Shown here one piece after another: positions 15,935-24,082 of a stretch of 64,000 nucleotides of DNA; positions within the stretch are counted from its first letter, which is position 1, and each line of letters starts with the position of its first letter. The notes under the pieces are model-generated. The model made no database searches. It worked only from the letters and a program-made list of their open reading frames with translations, and was not told the DNA's origin. This stretch comes from Limnocylindrus sp040397235. Lineage in GTDB: Bacteria; Chloroflexota; Limnocylindria; Limnocylindrales; Limnocylindraceae. The stretch covers positions 62,001-126,000 of the forward strand of contig JBBAWH010000004.1 in NCBI GenBank assembly GCA_040397235.1, read 5' to 3'. Made by a program: the position numbers and the translations under genes.

Positions 15935-17313
15935 CCGTCACCGCAGTACTCCCCTTCCGCTCCATCGACTCGGCGAAGTCGCGCATGGCGCCACTCCTCA
16001 GTGAGGAGGAGCGGCGCGAGTTCTCTGCACGCCTGCTTGAGCGCACCCTCTTGGCGCTCGGCCGCGCCGCGAGCCTCCACGGCGTCATCCTGGTCTCGCC
16101 CGATCCACTCGCCCGCGCCCTTGCGCGCAGTGGCGGGCATGAGGCACTCGATGACGGTGGCGTTGACCTCAATGTGGCTATCTCACTCGGCGTACGCCAC
16201 GCGGCAACGAGCGGCGCATCTGCGGTGCTGATTCTGCCGGTGGACCTTGCCGAGATTTCGGCGGCAAACATCGATGCGCTCCTGAGCGGTTGGTCGGGGT
16301 CACAGCCAGGCCTCCTCGCATCACCAGATGGCGGAACCTCGGCCATCTTGGTGCCACTCCCGCACACCTTTACGCCGCAGTTCGGAGCGAACAGTGCAGC
16401 GGCGCATCGCAACGAGCTGAGCCGCGATGGGGGCGCGGTGGAGACGCTCAGCTCACCACTCGCCGCCGACCTTGATACCCCCAAAGACCTGCAGATCGCC
16501 ATGGAGCGCGAGCGGACAGCAGCCACACCAACGCCGACCGAGGGCCTGCTCGCACTCCCCATTGACGGGCTCGGCGAGATCCAACCGGGCGACGACCTGC
16601 CAGCCATGATCGCCAGCTGCGTGGCGACGATCGCAGCGACGAGCGCGATTGGCGGACTGCGCGGCGACGATGTAATCGCCGTTACCCAGAAGATCGTCTC
16701 CAAAGCGGAGGGGGCCATCGTTGAGTTGACCACCATCACGCCACGACCAGAGGCGGTGGAGTACGCGGCGAAGTGGGGTCGCGATGCGCGCCAGGTCGAA
16801 GTGGTGCTGCAAGAGGCGGTGCGCGTCGTGCGCATGGATCGCGGCGTGATCATCACCGAGACCGCGCACGGATTTGTTCTCGCGAACTCTGGCGTTGACG
16901 CCAGCAACGTTGGCCCGCGCAGTGGCGAGGTCGTCACACTCCTGCCGCGCGATCCGGATGGTTCGGCGCGTGCGATTCGCGAGGCGATCCGCCTGCGCAC
17001 CGGCGTGGCGCCCGGAGTCATCATCACCGACTCCTTCGGCCGCCCGTGGCGCCTCGGTATCACCGATGTTGCGATTGGCGTGGCTGGCATTGCGGCACTT
17101 GAGGATCTGCGCGGCAAGCCCGACGCCGATGGGCGGATGATGGCGGCAACGGTGCGCGCGGTTGCCGACCAGATCGCCGCTACTGCCGAACTCGCCCTCG
17201 GCAAGACCGCCCGTCGTCCGCTCGCCCTGATCCGCGGTGCACACCCTCAGGTCGCAGAGGATGGGAGCGCCCGGTCGAGCCTGATGCCCCCCGATTGGGA
17301 CCTCTTCCGGTAG
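15931..17313 (+). CDS. cofC-cofE: Fused CofC guanylyltransferase - CofE F420-0:glutamate ligase
   Basis: A 460-residue two-domain protein. Residues about 1-190 match CofC/FbiD (VLPFRSIDSAKSRMAPLL; acidic LPVDLAEI), which makes the GDP-linked phospholactate or PEP donor. A Thr/Pro-rich linker (191-204) leads to a CofE domain from about residue 206 (LALPIDGLGEIQPGDDL, VTQKIVSKAEG, ITDSFGRPWR), which adds glutamates to F420-0. The protein ends with the ligase core; the C-terminal FMN domain of mycobacterial FbiB is absent. FO synthase genes are not in this window. Confidence 0.9.
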   Translation: MTVTAVLPFRSIDSAKSRMAPLLSEEERREFSARLLERTLLALGRAASLHGVILVSPDPLARALARSGGHEALDDGGVDLNVAISLGVRHAATSGASAVLILPVDLAEISAANIDALLSGWSGSQPGLLASPDGGTSAILVPLPHTFTPQFGANSAAAHRNELSRDGGAVETLSSPLAADLDTPKDLQIAMERERTAATPTPTEGLLALPIDGLGEIQPGDDLPAMIASCVATIAATSAIGGLRGDDVIAVTQKIVSKAEGAIVELTTITPRPEAVEYAAKWGRDARQVEVVLQEAVRVVRMDRGVIITETAHGFVLANSGVDASNVGPRSGEVVTLLPRDPDGSARAIREAIRLRTGVAPGVIITDSFGRPWRLGITDVAIGVAGIAALEDLRGKPDADGRMMAATVRAVADQIAATAELALGKTARRPLALIRGAHPQVAEDGSARSSLMPPDWDLFR

Positions 17314-17340
17314 GCCATCAGCCCATTTCTGCAAGGGGCG

Positions 17341-17346
17341 TAGAAT
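17341..17346 (+). promoter_or_regulatory. -10 element TAGAAT of a leaderless trxB promoter
   Basis: TAGAAT ends six bases before ATG 17353, which places the expected transcription start at or next to the start codon. No Shine-Dalgarno is present in the remaining gap (CGCCCC). Confidence 0.6.
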
Positions 17347-17352
17347 CGCCCC

Positions 17353-18402
17353 ATGACAAGCGCAGAGACCCCCAAGGGATTCGGGCTGACGATTGACTTC
17401 GGTGGAGCTGCGCCAGCAGCCGAGCCTGCCGTCGCCACAAAGGCCGCAGCCGCCGCCCCAACGGAGACGAGGCTGTTGATTCTCGGCTCTGGGCCTGCTG
17501 GCCTGACGGCGGCGATCTATGCCGCTCGCGCCGCCCTGGCCCCTGTCGTGATCGGTGGCTACGCCCCTGGCGGCCAGCTGATGTTGACCAGCGAAGTCGA
17601 AAACTTCCCAGGATTCCCTGATGGGATCGACGGCCCGGAGCTGATGGCAAAGATGCGCGCGCAGGCGGAGCGCTTCGGTTCGGTCATGGTCGACCAAGAT
17701 GTTGACCGGGTTGACCTGAGTGCTCAGCCTCACCGGGTGTGGAGCGCTGGTCGCGAATTCCGCGCTGAAGCGATCATCGTCGCGACTGGTGCATCGGCGC
17801 TCTGGCTCGGACTTGAGTCTGAGACCCGCCTTCGCGGGCGTGGCGTAAGCGCCTGCGCAACCTGCGACGGATTCTTCTTCAAGGGGCAGGAGGTCGTTGT
17901 GGTTGGCGGAGGCGACACCGCTCTTGAAGAGGCGCTCTTCCTCACGCGCTTCGCAACCAAGGTGCACGTCGTGCATCGTCGCGAAACCTTCCGCGCCAGC
18001 AAGATCATGATCTCGCGCGTCGAAGCACACGCGAACATCGAGCTGCACATGAACCGCGAAGTGATTGAGGTGCTCGGAGAGAAGAGCACAGAGGCCGTCA
18101 TGTTGCGCGACACCACTCCTGGCGCTACCAGCGCCCCAGAGCGACTCGCCGCTGGCGGGCTCTTCGTTGCGATCGGCTACAAGCCGAATACGGCAATGCT
18201 CGGCGGCGCACTCCCCGTTGACGCGGCGGGCTACCTGCAGCTTGAGAGCGAGACGTCTGCCTCCCAGATTGACGGTGTCTTCATTGCCGGTGACGTGCAT
18301 GACCACCGCTACCGTCAGGCGGTCACCGCCGCAGGCGATGGCTGTCGCGCCGCACTTGACGCGGAGCGCTGGCTCGCGGAGCGCGACGCCTCGAGGTCGT
18401 AG
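17353..18402 (+). CDS. trxB: Thioredoxin reductase with N-terminal extension
   Basis: A 349-residue FAD/NADPH disulfide reductase that would reduce thioredoxin. It has the FAD motif GSGPAG, the redox pair CATC (Cys168, Cys171), the NADPH motif VGGGDTALEEA and the C-terminal FAD-binding GVFIAGDV. The first ~40 residues are an Ala/Pro-rich extension not found in standard TrxB (usual length about 310-320). A soluble histidine kinase starts directly at its stop codon and a response regulator follows, so this redox enzyme and a two-component system are co-expressed. Confidence 0.9.
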   Translation: MTSAETPKGFGLTIDFGGAAPAAEPAVATKAAAAAPTETRLLILGSGPAGLTAAIYAARAALAPVVIGGYAPGGQLMLTSEVENFPGFPDGIDGPELMAKMRAQAERFGSVMVDQDVDRVDLSAQPHRVWSAGREFRAEAIIVATGASALWLGLESETRLRGRGVSACATCDGFFFKGQEVVVVGGGDTALEEALFLTRFATKVHVVHRRETFRASKIMISRVEAHANIELHMNREVIEVLGEKSTEAVMLRDTTPGATSAPERLAAGGLFVAIGYKPNTAMLGGALPVDAAGYLQLESETSASQIDGVFIAGDVHDHRYRQAVTAAGDGCRAALDAERWLAERDASRS

Positions 18403-19143
18403 GTGTCGCGTCGCGACGATGAGATCGCTCTCATTGACACCGCACGCGCCGAACTCCTCTCACTCGTCACCCACGAACTGCGCACACCACTGGCTGTACT
18501 GAGCGCGTACGTTGAGCTGCTCTCCGATGCAGCATCTGGCGCATCTCCCGCGAAGCCGGCCGACCTCGCCGCCTGGCGTGAGGCGGCAATGCAGCAGGTT
18601 GGTCGCCTTAACCTGCAGATTGATTCCATCCTCACCGCCGCCCGACCGGGCTCAAGCCTTCCACTTCAATGCGCGCCGATGAACCTCGGTGAGATCACCG
18701 GTGCGGTAATTCGGGAGATGGCGCCACTCCTGCGCAATCACTCCCTTCGTTGGGAGGAGCCAGAGTCGGCGATCATCGTGCTCGCCGATGAGAGTCGCTT
18801 TCGCCAGGTGCTCGGACACCTCCTAGAGAACGAGGCGAAGTACGCCCCCGTGGGCGAACCGGTCTCGATTGGATGCTCGGCTCGCGACGGTCGTGCCGAG
18901 CTCTATCTCACCGACGATGGGGTGGGAATCCCGCGCGAAGACTGGGAGGAGGTCTTTGAGGCCTTCGTTCGCCGAACGCAACGCCCCTCCATGAGCGGCT
19001 CCGGGATCGGCCTGTACGCGGCACGCCGCCTGATGGGGGCGATGGGGGGCGAGATCAAGATCGAGCCGAACGGATTCGGTGGGAGCCGATTCCTTCTCAC
19101 GTTGCCACTCGCCTCCGCATCTCACGGCATACTTGCCACATGA
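18403..19143 (+). CDS. Soluble sensor histidine kinase without recognisable sensor domain
   Basis: A 246-residue kinase consisting only of the dimerisation/phosphoacceptor region (THELRTPL, His about residue 24) and an ATPase domain with an N-box (ENEAKYAP), DDGVGI and SGSGIGLYAARRL. There is no transmembrane helix and no input domain before the H-box, so it must sense in the cytoplasm or through a partner. Two cysteines occur in the kinase core region. The GTG start directly follows the trxB stop TAG, and it overlaps the response regulator by ATGA. Confidence 0.82.
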   Translation: MSRRDDEIALIDTARAELLSLVTHELRTPLAVLSAYVELLSDAASGASPAKPADLAAWREAAMQQVGRLNLQIDSILTAARPGSSLPLQCAPMNLGEITGAVIREMAPLLRNHSLRWEEPESAIIVLADESRFRQVLGHLLENEAKYAPVGEPVSIGCSARDGRAELYLTDDGVGIPREDWEEVFEAFVRRTQRPSMSGSGIGLYAARRLMGAMGGEIKIEPNGFGGSRFLLTLPLASASHGILAT

Positions 19144-19850
19144 GCAAAGCGACGCCACCCACGCCCCTATCGATCTTGGTGGTCGATGACGACCCGGCGC
19201 TCGTTGGTGCGATCTCGGCCCTGCTAACCGCCGGCGACTACCTGGTGCACGCCGCCTATAACGGCGTCGAGGCGGTCGAGAAGTTTGACGCCACGAAGCC
19301 GGCACTGGTGCTTCTCGACCTCGCCATGCCCGGCCGCGACGGGCTAAACGTCATTCACGAGATTCGCACCCGCAGCGCCACGCCAATCATCGTGCTGACT
19401 GGCGAAGCTGATGAGACCGCGAAGGTCGATGCCCTGGACGCTGGCGCCGACGATTACGTCACCAAGCCGTTCGGCCGCCAGGAGCTTCTTGCCCGCGTAC
19501 GCGCCGCCCTGCGACGCGGTGGTGAGCCGGCCGACGGTTCTGCTCGCGACCGCACGATTGTTGGTGCTGCAGGTCTGCGCATCGACATCAGTCGGCATGA
19601 GGTCCACGTCGGATCAAAGCTCCTCGCCCTCACCAAGACAGAGTTCAACATCTTGGAGGCCCTCGCCTCCGTCAAGGGTCGCGTCGTGCCGCAGCGGCGA
19701 CTCCTCGTCGCCGCCTGGCCCAACAAGGCCACCCCGGACCCGCTCCTGCTGAAGCCACACGTCGCACGGCTACGCAGCAAGCTTGAGGAGGCTTGCGGAC
19801 CACTCCCTGAGTCAGTCCGTGGGGTTGGCTACCGACTGGGGACGAGCTAA
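19140..19850 (+). CDS. OmpR/PhoB-family response regulator
   Basis: A 236-residue regulator: a receiver domain with acidic VVDDDP, phospho-acceptor Asp in LLDLAMPG and Lys in TKPFG, then a winged-helix DNA-binding domain (RIDISRHEVHVGSKLLALTK to the C-terminus, with GVGYRL). It pairs with the adjacent soluble kinase. CATACT lies six bases before ATG 19140, so a second, leaderless transcript is possible inside the kinase gene. Its stop abuts the convergent YibE/F gene with no spacer. Confidence 0.88.
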   Translation: MSKATPPTPLSILVVDDDPALVGAISALLTAGDYLVHAAYNGVEAVEKFDATKPALVLLDLAMPGRDGLNVIHEIRTRSATPIIVLTGEADETAKVDALDAGADDYVTKPFGRQELLARVRAALRRGGEPADGSARDRTIVGAAGLRIDISRHEVHVGSKLLALTKTEFNILEALASVKGRVVPQRRLLVAAWPNKATPDPLLLKPHVARLRSKLEEACGPLPESVRGVGYRLGTS

Positions 19851-20996
19851 CTACTCCTCGCCTACGCCAATCAAGAGTGCGCTCGCGGTGGCGAGCGGCA
19901 TTGCCAAGAGGACACCGGCGGTGCCAGCGAGGGCGCGAACCACTTCCACGGCAACGGTTTCCGTGCTGAGTCGGCTTACGATACCACCGGGGGCGATCAG
20001 GGCGGCGACCACAAGTGGGAGTGATGCGGCGAAATAGGCGAGCGGCAAGGTATTAATCACCGCCCCAACATGGGAGCGCCCAATGGCCAGCGCCCGACTG
20101 CCGACATCGAGCGTGCCAGCCCGCACATCTGCCTGGCGAATCTGCTCAACGGCGGCAACCTGTGTGGCGGCGACATCATCGACGATGCCGAGCGTGCCGA
20201 TCATTGCCGCGGCAAGTCCAATGCCGCGAAGGTCGACGTTGCCACCAAGAATCGGAATGAGGCTCACAAGGTCTGGATCGCCGGCAAACGGTGTGAAGGC
20301 GAGGAGGCGATCAAGAACAACCGAGATAAGTGCGACGGCGATCAGGCTACCTCCAATCCCCAAGATCGTTGCAGTTGAGCGACGATTGAGCCCTTCCGTA
20401 ATCACGACAGATGACACTCCGACGACCAGGGAGATCGCCCCGGCGACGACCAGGGGTGAGGCTCCGGAGAGGAGCGCGGGAATCCCGAATCGCAGGAGTA
20501 CGACGCCGGTAACGGTGAGCGCTAGGAGTGCACGTGCACCGACCGCTCCTGCAATCGCTACGACCGCGATGCCAAAGATTGCAAGAGCGATGAGCAGCGC
20601 AGTCCCTCTGGAGCGATCCGCAACGGCGAAGACCTCTGCCCCACCGACGTCGGTGATCTGCGTGAGGAGGACCTCATCGCCCTGGTTGTACGGAATTGAC
20701 CCTGCAATGTCGCTCGCCTGATCGACTAAGGCGGTGAGGCGCTCTCCAAGCCGTGGGCCCTCAAGCAACTCGACGGTCGCGCTGCCGGAGGATCCACCCT
20801 CGCCTGGGAGCGGCTGGGAGACGATGATGGCGCGCAGGAGTACGGGCGCACTCGTGTCGGTTGGGAGCGTCCAAGGGCTTGGCGCCACTAGGAGTACGAG
20901 GAGCAGCGTCGCCGAGGCGACCAGGCGGGCAACGACGGCCAGCCACGCTCGGTTCGTGCGAGGCGCCTGACGTGTGCTGGTGCGCTTTTCTGGCAT
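19851..20996 (-). CDS. YibE/F family multi-pass membrane protein
   Basis: A 381-residue membrane protein with an N-terminal helix, an exported region containing a short beta-rich domain (about residues 40-130) and then roughly seven or eight hydrophobic helices. The pattern and the VDDVAATQVAAVEQIR segment fit the YibE/F family, present in many Gram-positive bacteria; a transport role is presumed but untested to my knowledge. ATG 20996 is chosen over GTG 21008. It is divergent from the DUF971 gene with about 70 bases between. Confidence 0.78.
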   Translation of the reverse strand: MPEKRTSTRQAPRTNRAWLAVVARLVASATLLLVLLVAPSPWTLPTDTSAPVLLRAIIVSQPLPGEGGSSGSATVELLEGPRLGERLTALVDQASDIAGSIPYNQGDEVLLTQITDVGGAEVFAVADRSRGTALLIALAIFGIAVVAIAGAVGARALLALTVTGVVLLRFGIPALLSGASPLVVAGAISLVVGVSSVVITEGLNRRSTATILGIGGSLIAVALISVVLDRLLAFTPFAGDPDLVSLIPILGGNVDLRGIGLAAAMIGTLGIVDDVAATQVAAVEQIRQADVRAGTLDVGSRALAIGRSHVGAVINTLPLAYFAASLPLVVAALIAPGGIVSRLSTETVAVEVVRALAGTAGVLLAMPLATASALLIGVGEE

Positions 20997-21055
20997 CAAT
21001 ACCGCCACTAATGTGCATCATCGTAGCCGCTCATCTGGCGTTTACCTGCGAAGCC

Positions 21056-21061
21056 TAGAAT
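21056..21061 (+). promoter_or_regulatory. -10 element TAGAAT of a leaderless DUF971-ppk promoter
   Basis: TAGAAT ends six bases before ATG 21068 with the spacer CACCGC and no ribosome-binding site, the same geometry as at 17341. Confidence 0.6.
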
Positions 21062-21067
21062 CACCGC

Positions 21068-21409
21068 ATGCAGGAACCAGCACAGGGAGCCCCCGTCGCC
21101 ATTCGCATCCTCCGTGAGCAACAGCGCCTTGAACTAGATTGGCGCGATGGGCACGTGAGCACCTATGAGTCGATTCCACTGCGATGGCTCTGCCCCTGTG
21201 CCTATTGTCGCGGTGAGGCTGGCCTCCCTGGCTGGCTCGACGCTAATCCGACCCTCAGCCCGAGCCAGACGAAGCTCGAAGGTGGCGAAATGGTTGGCAG
21301 TTATGCGCTCTGCCTCTTCTGGGGCGATGGCCATCGCACCGGCTACTACACCTGGTCGCTGCTGCGACAACGCTGCTCATGTGCCACCTGCATGAGTGCA
21401 CCACGATGA
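21068..21409 (+). CDS. DUF971 (gamma-butyrobetaine hydroxylase-like N-terminal) domain protein
   Basis: A 113-residue single-domain protein. The family starts with an ILREQQRLELDWRDG strand pattern and has four conserved cysteines in CPCAYCRG and CSCATC, likely a zinc or iron-sulfur site. In eukaryotes the domain precedes gamma-butyrobetaine hydroxylase; bacterial stand-alone copies often sit near iron-sulfur genes. Here it overlaps ppk1 by ATGA, so it is translated with polyphosphate kinase. The function is unknown. Confidence 0.78.
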   Translation: MQEPAQGAPVAIRILREQQRLELDWRDGHVSTYESIPLRWLCPCAYCRGEAGLPGWLDANPTLSPSQTKLEGGEMVGSYALCLFWGDGHRTGYYTWSLLRQRCSCATCMSAPR

Positions 21410-23445
21410 CGCTTGGCGTCAGTCGCGAGCTCTCGCTCCTCGCCTTCAATGCGCGCGTTTTGACTGAGGCGTCAAACAGCAAGCGTCCGCTTCTTGATCG
21501 CTTCCGCTTCCTTGGCATCGTCGCATCGAACATCGATGAGTTCTACGGCGTGCGCGTTGCCGGCATTCAAGATCAGCAGGTCGCCGGCGTACGCACCCCT
21601 GGGCCTGACGGCCGAACCCCCGACGTACAACTTGCACTGATTCGCGAGGCGACCGACCTCCTTACCGAATCGGCGCAAGAGAGCTGGGGCGCCCTCGTCG
21701 AAGAGTTGCACAGCGCTGGGTTGCCGCTTCGAAGGTGGACCGACCTCGATGCCGCCGAGCAGTCCATCCTGACGGAGCGATTCACGCGAGAGATCTTCCC
21801 CGTCCTCACCCCACTCGCAGTTCACCCCCGCCACCCGTTTCCGCTGATTAGCTCGCTCAGCCTCTCGCTCGCGATACGGCTCCGTGCACATGACGACCAG
21901 GAGATCTCACTTGCGCGCGTAAAGGTGCCAACAATCCTTGGGCGCATGGTGCAATTTGGTAACGGCGACTGGATCTTGATGGAAGAGCTGATCTTGGCCC
22001 ACCTTGACCTCCTCTTCCCCGGCACAGAGATCCTCGACGCACACCTGTTTCGGGTCACGCGCGACGCCGACCTCGACACCGCTGAAGACGAAGCGGACGA
22101 CCTTCTGGAAGCAATCGAAGAGGGGCTCCGCCAGCGCCGATTCGGCAGCGTGGTGCGCCTAGAGATTGGGACCGAGATGCCGAGCGCGCTACTTGAGATG
22201 CTCTTGGTGGGACTTGAGATCGGCCAGAGCGAGGTGCAGGTTGTGGAGGGGACGCTTGACCTCTCCGTCGCACTGCAAGTGGCAAGCCTCCCTCGCCCTG
22301 ATCTGCGTGCTCCGCGTTGGCAACCGGTCACGCCGGCGCGCATCGCTGCGAGTAAGTCTAGCGCGTCACCAAACGGCGACATCTTCAAGGTGATCGCTGA
22401 GGGTGACCTGCTGGTGCACCACCCATACGAGAGTTTTGAGGCGAGCGTCGACCAGTTCTTTGCCCAGGCTGCCGATGATCCCGATGTTCTCTCAATCCGC
22501 TCCACGCTCTATCGCACCGGAGCGACCTCAAGCATCCCTGCACACCTGATTCGTGCCGCCCAGGCTGGCAAGGAGGTGGTGGTGCTGGTTGAGCTGAAGG
22601 CCCGCTTCGACGAGGCGGCGAACATCGAGTGGGCGCGACGACTCGAAGAGGCGGGGGCGCATGTGGTCTACGGCGTGATGGGCCTCAAGACGCACTGCAA
22701 GGCGACGCTGATCGCGCGGCGAGAGGGCTCCTCCATTCACCGCTATGTGCACCTCTCCACGGGCAACTACAACCCGAAGACGGCACGCGGCTACACCGAC
22801 ATCGGCCTCTTCACCACGAACGATGTGATCGGCACCGATGTGGGGGTCCTCTTCAACTTCCTGACTGGTGCTGCGCGCACCTCGGCCTACCAGCGCATCC
22901 TCGTAGCGCCAGATCACCTGCGCAGTGAGATCAGGGGGCGCATTGAGCGGCTTGCCGAGCAGGCACGAGGTGGCGCTGAGACCTCCATCACCATCAAGGT
23001 GAACGCGCTGATTGATCCAGAGATGATTGCGGCCCTCAACCACGCCGCCAAGGCGGGTGTCTCGATGGACCTCATCGTGCGTGGCATGTGCGGGCTTCTG
23101 CCAGATTCGGCGCGCCATGGGGCTCGCCTTCGAATCCGTTCGGTCATCGGTGACTACCTCGAGCACAGCCGCATCTATCGCTTTGCGGGGCCAGATGGGG
23201 TTGAGCTCTTCGCCGGAAGTGCCGACCTCATGGAGCGCAACCTCGACCGGCGCGTTGAGGTGCTCTTCCCGCTAGAAGAGGGTGAAGTGCGCCGCAAGAC
23301 GGAAGAGATCCTCGCCGCGCTACTCGCCGATACCTCAAACGCCTGGGAGCTACAGCCAGACGGGGCCTGGGAGCGCCTCACAGAGACGGGCAACTCATCG
23401 TTCGCAACCTTGCGACAGGTGGCAATCGCCGCATCTCAGGCATAA
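21406..23445 (+). CDS. ppk1: Polyphosphate kinase 1
   Basis: A 679-residue Ppk1, near the family's usual ~690. It reversibly transfers the ATP gamma-phosphate to polyphosphate. Domains in order: N-terminal RELSLLAFNARVL helix bundle, head domain, then two phospholipase-D-like catalytic domains. The KTHCKATLIARR segment carries the autophosphorylated histidine, followed by HLSTGNYNPKTARGYTD; the second catalytic region includes SRIYRFAG and MERNLDRRVE. ATG 21406 overlaps the DUF971 stop. It heads a polyphosphate/phosphate cluster extending to SixA. Confidence 0.94.
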   Translation: MTLGVSRELSLLAFNARVLTEASNSKRPLLDRFRFLGIVASNIDEFYGVRVAGIQDQQVAGVRTPGPDGRTPDVQLALIREATDLLTESAQESWGALVEELHSAGLPLRRWTDLDAAEQSILTERFTREIFPVLTPLAVHPRHPFPLISSLSLSLAIRLRAHDDQEISLARVKVPTILGRMVQFGNGDWILMEELILAHLDLLFPGTEILDAHLFRVTRDADLDTAEDEADDLLEAIEEGLRQRRFGSVVRLEIGTEMPSALLEMLLVGLEIGQSEVQVVEGTLDLSVALQVASLPRPDLRAPRWQPVTPARIAASKSSASPNGDIFKVIAEGDLLVHHPYESFEASVDQFFAQAADDPDVLSIRSTLYRTGATSSIPAHLIRAAQAGKEVVVLVELKARFDEAANIEWARRLEEAGAHVVYGVMGLKTHCKATLIARREGSSIHRYVHLSTGNYNPKTARGYTDIGLFTTNDVIGTDVGVLFNFLTGAARTSAYQRILVAPDHLRSEIRGRIERLAEQARGGAETSITIKVNALIDPEMIAALNHAAKAGVSMDLIVRGMCGLLPDSARHGARLRIRSVIGDYLEHSRIYRFAGPDGVELFAGSADLMERNLDRRVEVLFPLEEGEVRRKTEEILAALLADTSNAWELQPDGAWERLTETGNSSFATLRQVAIAASQA

Positions 23446-23452
23446 TCTCGCC

Positions 23453-24082
23453 ATGGAGCGCGAGTTAAAATTTCTTCTCGATCACGCGCGCATCCCCGCA
23501 CTCCCCAACGGCTACCGAGCGGCCGAAGCTCAGCCCAGGCTCCACCTCCTTGATGAGTACCTGGACTATCGCGGCCAAATTCTCGCCGCCGGCTGGCGGC
23601 TGCGACGGCGCCGATCTGATAGTGACACGCTGCGGTACACGCTCAAGTCCGAGCGATCCAATGGCACCTCAGGGCCGCTGAGTGAACGGACAGAGATTGA
23701 GCGCGCACCAGAACGGAACGAAGAGCTCCCCCCTGAGATTGTCGCGAAGCTCACGGAGGCTGGAGTTGACGTCGCCCAAGTGCTCGATCGCCTGCAGCCG
23801 TATCTCACACTGCGCCAGGAGCGCCAACCGGCGGCGCTCTCGAATAGCGACGGAGAGATTGCGCTGCTCAGCGTGGACGAGGTACGCGCGGGTGCGCCGA
23901 TACCCGAAGGAGAGTGCCGCTGGACGGAACTCGAGATTGAGTTCCTCGCCACCGTTTCGCTCGAGGCTCGTGATCGTGCAGCCGGCGAACTCAGCGCGTG
24001 GTTCACGACGGAACCCGGCGTTACGCTCGGCGGCGAATCTAAGGTTGACCGTGCAGCTCGGCTGCTCTCAATCTCGCTCTAG
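23453..24082 (+). CDS. CYTH-domain protein (triphosphate tunnel metalloenzyme)
   Basis: A 209-residue CYTH/TTM protein. The diagnostic ExExK motif is at the N-terminus (MERELKF), with paired basic strands (WRLRRRRSD, RYTLKSE) and acidic metal-binding strands (TELEIEF) forming the tunnel. Members hydrolyse inorganic triphosphate or thiamine triphosphate, or make cAMP. Lying between Ppk1 and Ppx, a short-chain polyphosphatase role is the best guess. CATAAT ends six bases before the ATG, suggesting a leaderless internal promoter. Its stop overlaps ppx in a shared CTAG. Confidence 0.83.
   Translation: MERELKFLLDHARIPALPNGYRAAEAQPRLHLLDEYLDYRGQILAAGWRLRRRRSDSDTLRYTLKSERSNGTSGPLSERTEIERAPERNEELPPEIVAKLTEAGVDVAQVLDRLQPYLTLRQERQPAALSNSDGEIALLSVDEVRAGAPIPEGECRWTELEIEFLATVSLEARDRAAGELSAWFTTEPGVTLGGESKVDRAARLLSISL

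Noticed and set aside
15837..17204. A 455-codon minus-strand open frame opposite cofC-cofE.
   Set aside because: Shadow of the real gene; Ser/Arg-rich with no recognisable fold.
16453..18306. A 617-codon open frame on the minus strand opposite cofC-cofE and trxB.
   Set aside because: It runs antisense to two well-identified genes, has His/Arg/Ala-rich composition typical of GC-rich shadows and shows no domain motif.
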